Positions 1 to 5,105 of a DNA stretch of 5,377 nt are shown here, piece after piece. A model generated the notes under the pieces. It ran no database searches. It saw only the letters and a list, made by a program, of their open reading frames with translations, and was not told the DNA's origin. Origin of the DNA: Lachnospiraceae bacterium (lineage in GTDB: Bacteria; Bacillota_A; Clostridia; Lachnospirales; Lachnospiraceae); NCBI GenBank assembly GCA_017391465.1, contig JAFOYH010000011.1, positions 1 to 5,377 of the forward strand, in the 5' to 3' direction. Each line of letters starts with the position of its first letter. The stretch's first letter is position 1. The position numbers were made by a program, and so were the translations under genes.

Positions 1-36
1 GAAGAAGAAATCAACGCTGCAATGAGTAATTATTAA
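1..36 (+). CDS. C-terminal end of an unidentified upstream gene
   Basis: The window opens inside a reading frame that ends EEEINAAMSNY followed by TAA at 34-36. Only 11 codons are visible, so no family can be assigned. The frame is supported by its uninterrupted read to a stop, by the lack of another candidate on this stretch, and by the palindrome that follows 22 bases later. It lies on the same strand as every other gene here. Too little remains to infer a function. Confidence 0.5.
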   Translation, partial: EEEINAAMSNY

Positions 37-58
37 AAACAAATAAAGCATAAAATAA

Positions 59-86
59 ATGGCCCATGTAGATCTACATGGGCCAT
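59..86. terminator. Perfect 28-bp palindrome, probable (bidirectional) terminator hairpin
   Basis: ATGGCCCATGTA and TACATGGGCCAT flank GATC, giving a 12-bp perfect stem with a 4-nt loop in RNA. On the + strand it is followed only by a short TCTTT. On the - strand it is followed by the T-rich complement of the run at 51-60. It therefore looks like a terminator for the upstream gene, stronger in the reverse direction. It ends only 8 bases before the AGGAGG of the next gene (95-100). No promoter is evident between hairpin and gene, so it may instead lie in a leader that is read through. Confidence 0.5.
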
Positions 87-107
87 CTTTGAACAGGAGG
101 TATATTC

Positions 108-815
108 ATGATTTTTGGAGTGATTGTTGCTGGCGGTGTGGGCACACGTATGGGGGCAAATATGCCAAAACAGTTTTTAGATTTGAACGGGCGTCCGATT
201 ATTATGCATACATTGCAGGCTTTTTTAAATTGTGAGATGCTTGAACAGATTTATATGGGTGTTCATCCGGAGTGGATGGGTTATATGGCAGATCTGGTGT
301 GTCAGCATATCGGTGAAAAAGAACAGTCCCGAGTGCATCTGGTATCAGGCGGTGCGGAGCGCAATGATACAATCATGAATGTTATTGCACAGATCGAAGC
401 TGATTATGGAACGGAGGAAGCACATTATATTATTACCCAGGATGGGGTGCGCCCATTTGTAAGTCAGAGACTGATTCAAGAACATGTTGAGAAGGTGGTT
501 AAGTATAATGCGGTGAACACAGCAATTCCTGCGGTGGACACCATTATGGTGTCAAAAGACGGTCAGGTTGTCGATGATATTCCGGAAAGAAAATATTTAT
601 ATCAAGTCCAGACGCCTCAGAGCTTTCGAATGGATCTTTTGAAGAATCTGTATTCTGAACTTACGGAGGATGAAAAGAAAATTTTAACCGATGCCTGCAA
701 GATCTGTACGGTTCGCGGTGTGCCTGTCCGTATTGTTATGGGCGATGTGACCAATATGAAGATCACAACAACAGCGGATTTTGAAATCGCAAAGATCATA
801 GCGAAACAACTGTAA
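108..815 (+). CDS. IspD/TarI-family nucleotidyl (cytidylyl) transferase
   Basis: The 235-aa protein belongs to the family that joins CMP from CTP to a sugar-alcohol phosphate: methylerythritol 4-phosphate in isoprenoid synthesis (IspD) or ribitol 5-phosphate for wall polymers (TarI). The CTP-binding signature AGGVGTRMGANMPKQFL is at residues 8-24. GGAERNDTI is at 81-89 and QDGVRPFV at 111-118, where Q111 replaces the usual His of H-D-x-x-R-P. YQVQTPQSF is at 165-173, ILTDACKI at 192-199 and NMKITT at 216-221. The VHPEW segment (52-56), GG-x-x-RN and ILTDACKI resemble TarI/Bcs1-type proteins more than E. coli IspD, so automatic labelling as ispD may be wrong. Length is normal for either. AGGAGG at 95-100 sits 7 bases before the ATG and fixes the start. 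No TarJ-like reductase or IspF is adjacent, so context does not decide the substrate. The family is certain, the substrate is not. Confidence 0.93.
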   Translation: MIFGVIVAGGVGTRMGANMPKQFLDLNGRPIIMHTLQAFLNCEMLEQIYMGVHPEWMGYMADLVCQHIGEKEQSRVHLVSGGAERNDTIMNVIAQIEADYGTEEAHYIITQDGVRPFVSQRLIQEHVEKVVKYNAVNTAIPAVDTIMVSKDGQVVDDIPERKYLYQVQTPQSFRMDLLKNLYSELTEDEKKILTDACKICTVRGVPVRIVMGDVTNMKITTTADFEIAKIIAKQL

Positions 816-908
816 TAAATTGTCACTTCCCTTCGAAAAAAACAGATAAATGAGTGAAGGCGAATCAGGAAGACGGGTTATTTAATTATGAAGGGAGGGA
901 GGATGCAG

Positions 909-971
909 ATGGCAAGAGATGAATATTCAATGGTCCGCTTTCGAATGGCAAAACTTCGAACTATCCAGTGA
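909..971 (+). CDS. Possible 20-aa small ORF ahead of comF
   Basis: An ATG at 909 follows a strong purine-rich ribosome binding site, GGGAGGGAGG at 893-902, with a 6-base gap. It opens 20 codons rich in Arg and Met (it begins MARDEYSM and ends KLRTIQ) before TGA at 969-971. The frame is also open from ATGs at 888 and 903. The product is unlike anything I recognise. It could be a leader peptide, a true small protein, or the relic of a lost gene. The main support is the ribosome binding site, which serves no other convincing start: comF begins 120 bases further on with its own site. The stop codon lies at the base of a hairpin (961-1000). Confidence 0.3.
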   Translation: MARDEYSMVRFRMAKLRTIQ

Positions 972-1000
972 AGATACAATAGGATATTTTTGCTGGATAG
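961..1000 (+). other. Inverted repeat / hairpin in the comF 5' region
   Basis: CTATCCAG (961-968) and CTGGATAG (993-1000) are exact reverse complements separated by 24 bases. The left arm is the last coding part of the small ORF, and the loop begins with its stop codon. No T-run follows, so it is not an intrinsic terminator. It ends 14 bases before the comF ribosome binding site. A role in translation coupling or RNA stability is possible but unproven. Confidence 0.35.
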
Positions 1001-1023
1001 CAACTGAGGAAGCAGGTGAGAAT

Positions 1024-1749
1024 ATGAGAATCTTGGACTGGATCTTCCCGCCAAGGTGTCCGTTATGCGGTGAGCTTTTAATGTCGAAAGATGAGAAAGT
1101 TCATTATTTGTGTTATCAAAAATTAAATTGGGTCCATGAACCGAAATGTAAACGCTGTGGAAAACCATTGACGACGGCAAATCGGGAAATTAATATGTTT
1201 TGCCAGGATTGTTTAAAGACACGCCATCGTCATGCAGAAATGTATGATCAGGGACGGGCTTTGTGGATTTACGAAGATGTTGCCAAGGCATCGGTTATGG
1301 ATTTTAAATATCACGGAATGAAAAGTTATGTGGATTTTTATGCAGATGCGTTGGTTCGGACACAGGGAGAATGGATTCGAAGAAAAAATCCGGACATATT
1401 GATACCCATACCATTGCATCGACGTAAAAAACGTATGCGTGGATTTAATCAGGCAGAGTTGCTTGCAAAAGCAATCAGTGACCGGACAGGGATTCCGATG
1501 AGAAATGACATATTATATAGAAGAAAGTGGACAAATCCCCAGAAAAGTGTTTCAGGTCTGGATAGACGACAGAATCTGGCAAAATCCATGGAAATCCGGC
1601 AATTGCCCGAGGGGATAAAGTGTGCTATGCTCATTGATGATATTTATACGACGGGGAGCACAATGGAGGCTTGTGCCAGAATATTGAAACAGAATGGCGT
1701 AAAAGAAGTGTATTTTTTGACACTTTGTATAGGGCTTGGCATAGGATAA
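1024..1749 (+). CDS. comF: ComF-family protein (phosphoribosyltransferase-like, competence-related)
   Basis: This 241-aa cytosolic protein has the two-part ComF architecture. An N-terminal zinc-ribbon-like region has Cys at 12, 15, 30, 42, 45, 60 and 63 (CPLC, CKRC and CQDC pairs). A type I phosphoribosyltransferase fold follows, with PIPLHRRKKRMRGFNQAELLA around 128-148, QKSVSGLDRRQNL at 173-185 and the PRPP-binding loop MLIDDIYTTGST at 202-213. ComF proteins help naturally competent bacteria handle imported single-stranded DNA, but many non-competent Firmicutes carry them and the exact chemistry is unsettled. I chose ATG 1024 because MRILDWIFPPRCPLCG is the standard family N-terminus and AGGTG (1014-1018) lies 5 bases upstream. 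An in-frame ATG at 919 would add 35 residues without family resemblance. No other competence gene is in view. The stop is followed by a T7 run (1754-1760) without a clear stem. Confidence 0.92.
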   Translation: MRILDWIFPPRCPLCGELLMSKDEKVHYLCYQKLNWVHEPKCKRCGKPLTTANREINMFCQDCLKTRHRHAEMYDQGRALWIYEDVAKASVMDFKYHGMKSYVDFYADALVRTQGEWIRRKNPDILIPIPLHRRKKRMRGFNQAELLAKAISDRTGIPMRNDILYRRKWTNPQKSVSGLDRRQNLAKSMEIRQLPEGIKCAMLIDDIYTTGSTMEACARILKQNGVKEVYFLTLCIGLGIG

Positions 1750-1803
1750 TGGCTTTTTTTGCGTGCAATCCGCGGAAATTCAAAGTAAATTAAAAAAATA
1801 GAG

Positions 1804-1833
1804 TTGACGACCTCTAAGAAAACGTTGTATAAT
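1804..1833 (+). promoter_or_regulatory. Sigma-A-type promoter for rpmG-secE-nusG(-rplKA)
   Basis: TTGACG (1804-1809) and a perfect TATAAT (1828-1833) are 18 bases apart, giving a start near 1839-1841 and a 5' leader of about 75 nt before rpmG. The 1750-1800 stretch upstream is AT-rich, as expected for a strongly expressed promoter. No convincing terminator separates the following genes up to rplA, so this promoter probably drives all five. Confidence 0.85.
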
Positions 1834-1850
1834 AGACGAGCTATGGAAGC

Positions 1851-1882
1851 GGTCTTTTTTTTATGCCTAAAAATAAAAGACC
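1851..1882 (+). other. U-rich hairpin in the rpmG 5' leader
   Basis: GGTCTTTT (1851-1858) pairs with AAAAGACC (1875-1882). The stem can be extended by T1859-1862 against the A-run 1869-1873 across a one-base bulge, leaving a small ATGCCT-like loop. It ends 18 bases before the rpmG ribosome binding site. The stem is mostly A-U, so it is not a typical terminator. It may be a stability element or an unrecognised control site. Confidence 0.35.
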
Positions 1883-1913
1883 ATTATAAAAAATATAAGT
1901 GGAGGTGGAAGCT

Positions 1914-2063
1914 GTGCGCGTAAGAATCACATTGGCATGTACAGAATGTAAACAGCGTAACTACAACAGTACGAAAGAGAAAAAAGCTCATCCGGACAGA
2001 ATGGAAACAAAGAAATACTGTAGATTCTGTAAAAAACACACAATGCACAAGGAAACCAAGTAA
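1914..2063 (+). CDS. rpmG: 50S ribosomal protein L33 (bL33), zinc-binding type
   Basis: A GTG at 1914 opens a 49-codon frame ending in TAA at 2061-2063. GGAGG at 1901-1905 is 8 bases upstream. The protein starts [17 protein letters not shown] and ends in a Lys/His-rich tail, typical of L33 in length and sequence. Two Cys pairs, C9-x-x-C12 and C36-x-x-C39, are intact, making this the zinc-containing (C+) paralogue rather than a zinc-independent one. L33 sits near the E site of the 50S subunit. It is the first gene of the block, with secE starting 24 bases after its stop. It is easily missed because of its size and GTG start. Confidence 0.97.
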   Translation: MRVRITLACTECKQRNYNSTKEKKAHPDRMETKKYCRFCKKHTMHKETK

Positions 2064-2087
2064 TTAAGCGAGCAGGGAGAGAACAAT

Positions 2088-2288
2088 ATGAGCGATATGG
2101 AAAAAGCAAATAAACCTGGAAAGTTCAGCCTGATCAAAGCTGAATTCAAGAAGGTTATCTGGCCAGACCGTACGACAGTTCGTAAAGAGACAACAGCTGT
2201 TATTACAGTCTCTGTGTTATTAGGCTTGTTGATCGCATTACTTGACATCGTGCTCCGTTATGGAGTAGATTTCCTTATTTCGCTGTAA
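2088..2288 (+). CDS. secE: Preprotein translocase subunit SecE
   Basis: This 66-aa single-span membrane protein stabilises SecY in the SecYEG channel. The cytoplasmic N-terminal part contains the amphipathic family signature FKKVIWPDRTTVRKET at residues 20-35. A hydrophobic span of about residues 37-59 follows (AVITVSVLLGLLIALLDIVL), with a short C-terminal tail. This is the short Gram-positive form, lacking the two extra N-terminal spans of E. coli SecE. AGGGAGA at 2074-2080 lies 7 bases before ATG 2088. The rpmG-secE-nusG order is the widespread bacterial arrangement, and the gap to nusG is only 13 bases, so the two are clearly cotranscribed. Confidence 0.97.
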   Translation: MSDMEKANKPGKFSLIKAEFKKVIWPDRTTVRKETTAVITVSVLLGLLIALLDIVLRYGVDFLISL

Positions 2289-2301
2289 GAAAGGTGAAGA
2301 T

Positions 2302-2823
2302 ATGGCAGAAGCAAAATGGTATGTAGTCCATACGTATTCGGGCTATGAAAACAAAGTTAAGGCGAATATCGAAAAATCCATTCAGAATTTACATCTGGAA
2401 GACCAGATTTTAGATGTTCAGGTACCTATGCAGAACGTGATGGAAGTGAAGAACGGTCAGAAAAAGAGTGTTCAGAAAAAACTCTTCCCAGGTTATGTTT
2501 TATTGCACATGGTCATGAATGATGAAACATGGTACGTTGTGCGTAACACCCGTGGTGTTACAGGCTTTGTCGGTCCAGAATCTAAACCGGTTCCATTGAC
2601 AGAGGCTGAGATGATTCCTCTGGGAATCAGCAGCGAAAATGTTCAGATTGATTATGAAGTCGGCGATGCCGTTCGAGTGGTTTCCGGTGCCTGGGAAGAA
2701 ACTGTGGGTGTGATCCGCAGTATCAATGAGGCAAAACAGATGGTTACCATTGGGGTTGAGATGTTCGGCCGTGAGACTGCTGTAGAAATCAGCGTCTTAG
2801 ATATTCGAAAATTTCAAGATTAA
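2302..2823 (+). CDS. nusG: Transcription termination/antitermination factor NusG
   Basis: The 173-aa NusG has both standard domains. The NGN domain covers roughly residues 4-108 (AKWYVVHTYSGYENKVK at the start, KKLFPGYVLLHM at 59-70, WYVVRNTRGVTGFVG at 77-91) and binds the RNA polymerase clamp. The KOW domain covers about 117-171 (YEVGDAVRVVSGAWEETVG, then MFGRETAVEIS). In the KOW turn the usual G-P-F is G-A-W at 129-131, a variant I believe occurs in related Clostridia. NusG modulates pausing and can couple transcription to translation. AAGGTGA (2290-2296) precedes ATG 2302. It lies directly downstream of secE, and rplK follows after an 85-base leader carrying an L1-type element. Confidence 0.97.
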   Translation: MAEAKWYVVHTYSGYENKVKANIEKSIQNLHLEDQILDVQVPMQNVMEVKNGQKKSVQKKLFPGYVLLHMVMNDETWYVVRNTRGVTGFVGPESKPVPLTEAEMIPLGISSENVQIDYEVGDAVRVVSGAWEETVGVIRSINEAKQMVTIGVEMFGRETAVEISVLDIRKFQD

Positions 2824-2858
2824 ACATTAAACAAACAGTCTGCGTGTGTGAGCAGACG

Positions 2859-2886
2859 GTGGGAGGGACATTCCCGCAATTACCAC
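2859..2886 (+). promoter_or_regulatory. Putative ribosomal protein L1 operator, copy 1 (rplK leader)
   Basis: The RNA folds as GUGG-GA-GGG-(5-nt loop)-CCC-(7 nt)-CCAC. The outer stem is 2859-2862 with 2883-2886, the inner stem 2865-2867 with 2873-2875, and the internal loop is lopsided. L1 is known to repress its own operon by binding a leader near rplK that mimics its 23S rRNA site. Position and shape fit that, and the same element recurs before rplA. It ends 7 bases before the AGGAGG of rplK (2894-2899). A separate hairpin, GTCTGC/GCAGAC (2838-2843 with 2852-2857), stands just upstream. Binding by L1 is inferred. Confidence 0.65.
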
Positions 2887-2908
2887 AATATTCAGGAGGT
2901 ATGCTATT

Positions 2909-3334
2909 ATGGCAAAGAAAGTCACAGGATATATTAAATTACAGATTCCTGCTGGTAAAGCAACACCAGCACCACCAGTTGGTCCTGCATTAGGTCAGCA
3001 CGGTGTTAACATTGTACAGTTTACAAAAGAATTCAATGCAAGAACTGCAGACAAGGGTGACCTTATCATCCCAGTTGTTATTACAGTTTATAGTGATAGA
3101 AGTTTCACATTCATCACAAAAACTCCACCAGCAGCAGTGCTCTTAAAGAAAGCTTGCGGTCTTAAATCTGGTTCCGCAGTTCCTAACAAAACTAAAGTTG
3201 CAACAATTTCCAAAGATAAGATTAGAGAAATTGCTGAAATGAAAATGCCTGACTTGAACGCAGCCAGCCTTGAAACAGCTATGAGCATGATCGCTGGTAC
3301 AGCTCGTTCTATGGGTATTAAAGTTGAGGAATAG
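2909..3334 (+). CDS. rplK: 50S ribosomal protein L11 (uL11)
   Basis: This is a full-length L11 of 141 aa. The N-terminal domain (about 1-72) carries the Pro-rich signature [20 protein letters not shown] around residues 13-32, the part that meets GTPase factors and thiopeptide antibiotics. The C-terminal domain (about 73-141) binds the 23S GTPase-centre RNA and ends [12 protein letters not shown]. Together with L10 and L7/L12 it forms the stalk base. AGGAGG at 2894-2899 is 9 bases before ATG 2909. It shares its transcript with nusG upstream and rplA downstream, but is separated from rplA by an unusually long 243-base gap. The L1-type element in its leader suggests translational feedback. Confidence 0.98.
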   Translation: MAKKVTGYIKLQIPAGKATPAPPVGPALGQHGVNIVQFTKEFNARTADKGDLIIPVVITVYSDRSFTFITKTPPAAVLLKKACGLKSGSAVPNKTKVATISKDKIREIAEMKMPDLNAASLETAMSMIAGTARSMGIKVEE

Positions 3335-3350
3335 GCTGAAAGCAGCTTAA

Positions 3351-3495
3351 TGAAGCCGAGCAAGAGCGAAGGCTGAGTTTAGCGCGAGGCCGTTCGCGAA
3401 CCTTAACGAGGTGTGGCGAGTTTAGTTGAGCGAACATACCCGTTGTGAAGGTGGCGAACGCACTCCCCCTTGCCAAAAGCAGGGGACATACCCGT
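3351..3495 (+). repeat. GC-rich, repetitive, structured segment between rplK and rplA
   Basis: By hand count 3351-3490 is about 56% G+C, against about 28% for the next 40 bases. It contains repeated words: GAGTTTAG at 3375 and 3418, ACATACCCGT at 3434 and 3486, GCGAAC at 3396, 3430 and 3454. It also contains the palindrome GTTCGCGAAC (3392-3401). Possible hairpins are CGCGAG/TTCGCG (3383-3388 with 3393-3398), CGTTCGC/GCGAACG (3391-3397 with 3454-3460) and CCCCT-GC/GC-AGGGG (3466-3473 with 3479-3485). No credible ORF or T-run is present. It looks like a dispersed non-coding repeat of the REP/MITE type lodged in the operon, though terminal repeats and a target duplication are not clear. Confidence 0.45.
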
Positions 3496-3533
3496 ATTAT
3501 TAAGAATTATATGTTAAACAGAGTATAGAGTTA

Positions 3534-3561
3534 GTGGGAGGGTTGCTCCCGATAATACCAC
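3534..3561 (+). promoter_or_regulatory. Putative ribosomal protein L1 operator, copy 2 (rplA leader)
   Basis: It has the same 28-nt layout as the element before rplK: GUGG-GA-GGG-(5-nt loop)-CCC-(7 nt)-CCAC. The outer stem is 3534-3537 with 3558-3561, and the inner stem is 3540-3542 with 3548-3550. Loops differ in sequence but keep their lengths, while the stems and the GA bulge are identical. The AAGGAGG of rplA (3562-3568) starts at the very next base, so a bound protein would directly block initiation. The ligand is inferred to be L1, the product of the gene it precedes. Confidence 0.65.
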
Positions 3562-3577
3562 AAGGAGGATTTTAATC

Positions 3578-4270
3578 ATGAAAAGAGGTAAGAGATACGT
3601 TGAGTCTGCAAAATTAGTAGACCGCGCAAATCTTTATGATGTAAATGAAGCAGTTAGTATTTTAAAGAAAACAGCAAGTGCTAAATTTGATGAAACAATC
3701 GAAGCTCACATCCGTCTCGGTGTAGATGGTCGTCACGCTGATCAGCAGGTTCGTGGTGCGGTAGTATTACCACACGGAACAGGTAAAAACGTACGTGTTC
3801 TCGTATTCGCTAAAGGCGATAAATTAGCTGAAGCTGAAGCAGCTGGTGCAAACTACGTTGGTGGTGAAGAATTAATCCCACGTATCCAGAAAGAAGGATG
3901 GTTAGACTTCGACGTTGTTGTTGCTACACCTGACATGATGGGCGTTGTTGGTCGTCTTGGTCGTGTACTCGGTCCAAAAGGCTTAATGCCAAACCCAAAA
4001 GCTGGTACAGTTACAATGGACGTAACAAAAGCTATCAAAGATATCAAAGCTGGTAAAGTAGAATACAGACTTGACAAATCTAACATTATTCATGTGCCAA
4101 TCGGAAAAGCTTCTTTCGACGAAGAAAAATTAGCGGACAACTTCCATACATTAATCGGCGCAATCAATAAGGCAAAACCAGCTGCTGCTAAAGGTCAGTA
4201 CCTTAAGAGCGTTGTAGTTACATCTACAATGGGCCCTGGTATCAAACTTAATACAGCAAAATTAGTTTAA
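3578..4270 (+). CDS. rplA: 50S ribosomal protein L1 (uL1)
   Basis: The 230-aa protein has normal length for bacterial L1. Domain I is built from both ends ([16 protein letters not shown] at the start; [15 protein letters not shown] near 211-224). Domain II, in the middle (about 67-160), holds the family signature around residues 118-145 ([24 protein letters not shown]). L1 binds helices 76-78 of 23S rRNA, forms the stalk that helps release deacylated tRNA, and in bacteria also represses translation of its own operon. AAGGAGG at 3562-3568 lies 9 bases before ATG 3578. No stem-backed terminator follows; a T6 run (4279-4284) stands alone, so rplKA transcripts may read into the L10 leader and meet its attenuator. 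Confidence 0.98.
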   Translation: MKRGKRYVESAKLVDRANLYDVNEAVSILKKTASAKFDETIEAHIRLGVDGRHADQQVRGAVVLPHGTGKNVRVLVFAKGDKLAEAEAAGANYVGGEELIPRIQKEGWLDFDVVVATPDMMGVVGRLGRVLGPKGLMPNPKAGTVTMDVTKAIKDIKAGKVEYRLDKSNIIHVPIGKASFDEEKLADNFHTLIGAINKAKPAAAKGQYLKSVVVTSTMGPGIKLNTAKLV

Positions 4271-4286
4271 TTTACTGGTTTTTTGA

Positions 4287-4315
4287 TTGACAACCACTTT
4301 AATATGTGATATATT
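4287..4315 (+). promoter_or_regulatory. Strong promoter for rplJL
   Basis: A perfect -35, TTGACA (4287-4292), is 17 bases from TATATT (4310-4315). TG at 4307-4308 makes an extended -10. Transcription should begin around 4321-4324, at the 5' edge of the L10 leader. It lies only 17 bases after the rplA stop, so rplJL can be expressed independently of rplKA. Confidence 0.85.
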
Positions 4316-4321
4316 ATCAAA

Positions 4322-4462
4322 GCGAATGCTGCCAGAGACAGCAGGTACCGTTACGGTGTAAGTTACAAACGCCTGCCGAGGGAGACTATTAGTATCTGAG
4401 TTATCAGATGATTATGAAATAGTTTATGAAACCTCTCTGTCTATGGATAGAGAGGTTTTTTT
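4322..4462 (+). promoter_or_regulatory. L10 leader (ribosomal protein L10 autoregulatory element)
   Basis: This matches the conserved Firmicutes L10 leader, bound by the L10(L12)4 complex to limit rplJL expression. The hallmark halves are visible: GCTGCCAGAGACAGCAGG (4328-4345) and CCTGCCGAGG (4372-4381). GCAGGT pairs with GCCTGC (4341-4346 with 4371-4376), and small stems such as ACCG/CGGT (4347-4350 with 4354-4357) lie between. Downstream are a nested arm (4383-4390 with 4418-4425, enclosing ATCTGA/TCAGAT at 4394-4399 and 4404-4409) and an intrinsic terminator. Control is probably transcription attenuation, as known for B. subtilis rplJL. Confidence 0.88.
4429..4462 (+). terminator. Intrinsic terminator (attenuator) within the L10 leader
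   Basis: AACCTCTCTGT (4429-4439, extended to 4440) pairs with ATAGAGAGGTT (4447-4458), a 12-bp stem with one G-U pair and a 6-base loop. The T-run 4456-4462 follows. It lies between the L10-binding region and the rplJ ribosome binding site (4487-4493), so it can abort transcription before rplJ. CTCTCT of its left arm can alternatively pair with AGGGAG (4379-4384), giving an on/off switch. Confidence 0.88.
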
Positions 4463-4502
4463 CTATGGCGGTACACTTAAATCTATAAGGAGGTACACCA
4501 AC

Positions 4503-5000
4503 GTGGCAAAAGTTGAATTAAAACAGCCAATCGTAGATGAGATCTCTGCATTACTTGCAGATGCACAGGCTTTAGTAGCTGTTGATTATCGTGGTCTTAC
4601 AGTTGAACAGGATACAGAACTTCGTAAAACATTAAGAAAAGAAGGCGTTGTATACAAAGTTTACAAGAACACATTAATCAAACGTGCAATCGCTGGTACA
4701 CAGTGGGAAGAAATGGGCAAAGTTCTTGAAGGCCCAACAGCTATCGCAATCAGCACAACTGATGCAACAGCTCCAGCGCGTGTATTATTCGAAGCAAGCA
4801 AAAAGATGCCTAAACTTGAACTCAAAGCAGGTATCGTTGCAGGAACATACTACGATGATCAGATGATCAAAGTTATTGCAACAATCCCATCCAGAGAAGT
4901 TCTTCTTGGACGTCTTCTTGGAAGTATGCAGGGATCTATTTCTGGATTTGCTCGTGTTATCAAACAGATCGCAGAGAAAAAAGAAGAAGCAGCAGCTTAA
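4503..5000 (+). CDS. rplJ: 50S ribosomal protein L10 (uL10)
   Basis: From GTG 4503 the protein is 165 aa, the normal L10 length. The N-terminal rRNA-binding domain includes AKVELKQPIVDEISALL, VDYRGLTVEQDTELRKTLR (about 29-47) and YKVYKNTLIKRA (about 51-62). The C-terminal helix, from about residue 130, carries the L7/L12 dimers and ends EKKEEAAA. GTG is chosen because AAGGAGG at 4487-4493 lies 9 bases upstream and the family N-terminus starts there. The in-frame ATG at 4443 falls in the loop of the attenuator hairpin and cannot be the start. L10 anchors the stalk and, with L12, represses this operon through the leader upstream. Confidence 0.97.
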   Translation: MAKVELKQPIVDEISALLADAQALVAVDYRGLTVEQDTELRKTLRKEGVVYKVYKNTLIKRAIAGTQWEEMGKVLEGPTAIAISTTDATAPARVLFEASKKMPKLELKAGIVAGTYYDDQMIKVIATIPSREVLLGRLLGSMQGSISGFARVIKQIAEKKEEAAA

Positions 5001-5037
5001 TTTTAGTTGCTTAGCAGCTTAGTCTTGAACTTTAAAT

Positions 5038-5052
5038 ACCGCATCATGCGGT
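5038..5052 (+). other. Short hairpin in the rplJ-rplL spacer
   Basis: ACCGC (5038-5042) pairs with GCGGT (5048-5052) around ATCAT; as DNA the unit is a palindrome about one central base (ACCGCAT-C-ATGCGGT). No T-run follows, so it is not a terminator. It sits 39 bases before the rplL ribosome binding site. Because L7/L12 must be made in excess of L10, a processing or stability role is conceivable, but nothing in the sequence proves it. Confidence 0.35.
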
Positions 5053-5105
5053 GTGTAATTGAGAAATGCCTTGATGGCAAAATTTATAATCGGAGGTAAA
5101 TTATA

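Noticed and set aside
820..850. TTGTCA (820-825) with GATAAA (845-850) as a promoter for comF.
   Set aside because: Spacing is 19 bases and the -10 match is poor, so it is not supportable by eye.
919..1023. ATG at 919 as the comF start, adding 35 residues.
   Set aside because: The extra residues do not look like ComF. ATG 1024 gives the standard FPPRCPLCG N-terminus and has its own ribosome binding site.
1735..1760. T7 run after comF as an intrinsic terminator.
   Set aside because: No convincing GC-rich stem precedes the run.
3350..3376. Short ATG-initiated frame (8 codons) at the start of the GC-rich segment.
   Set aside because: Too short and without a ribosome binding site.
4443..4502. 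In-frame ATG at 4443 as the rplJ start, adding 20 residues.
   Set aside because: It lies in the loop of the L10-leader terminator, has no ribosome binding site, and the extra residues are not L10-like. GTG 4503 has an ideal AAGGAGG.
5059..5090. Perfect TATAAT at 5085-5090 as an rplL promoter.
   Set aside because: The only -35-like TTGAGA is 20 bases away, and a start at about 5097 would fall at or after the rplL ribosome binding site.
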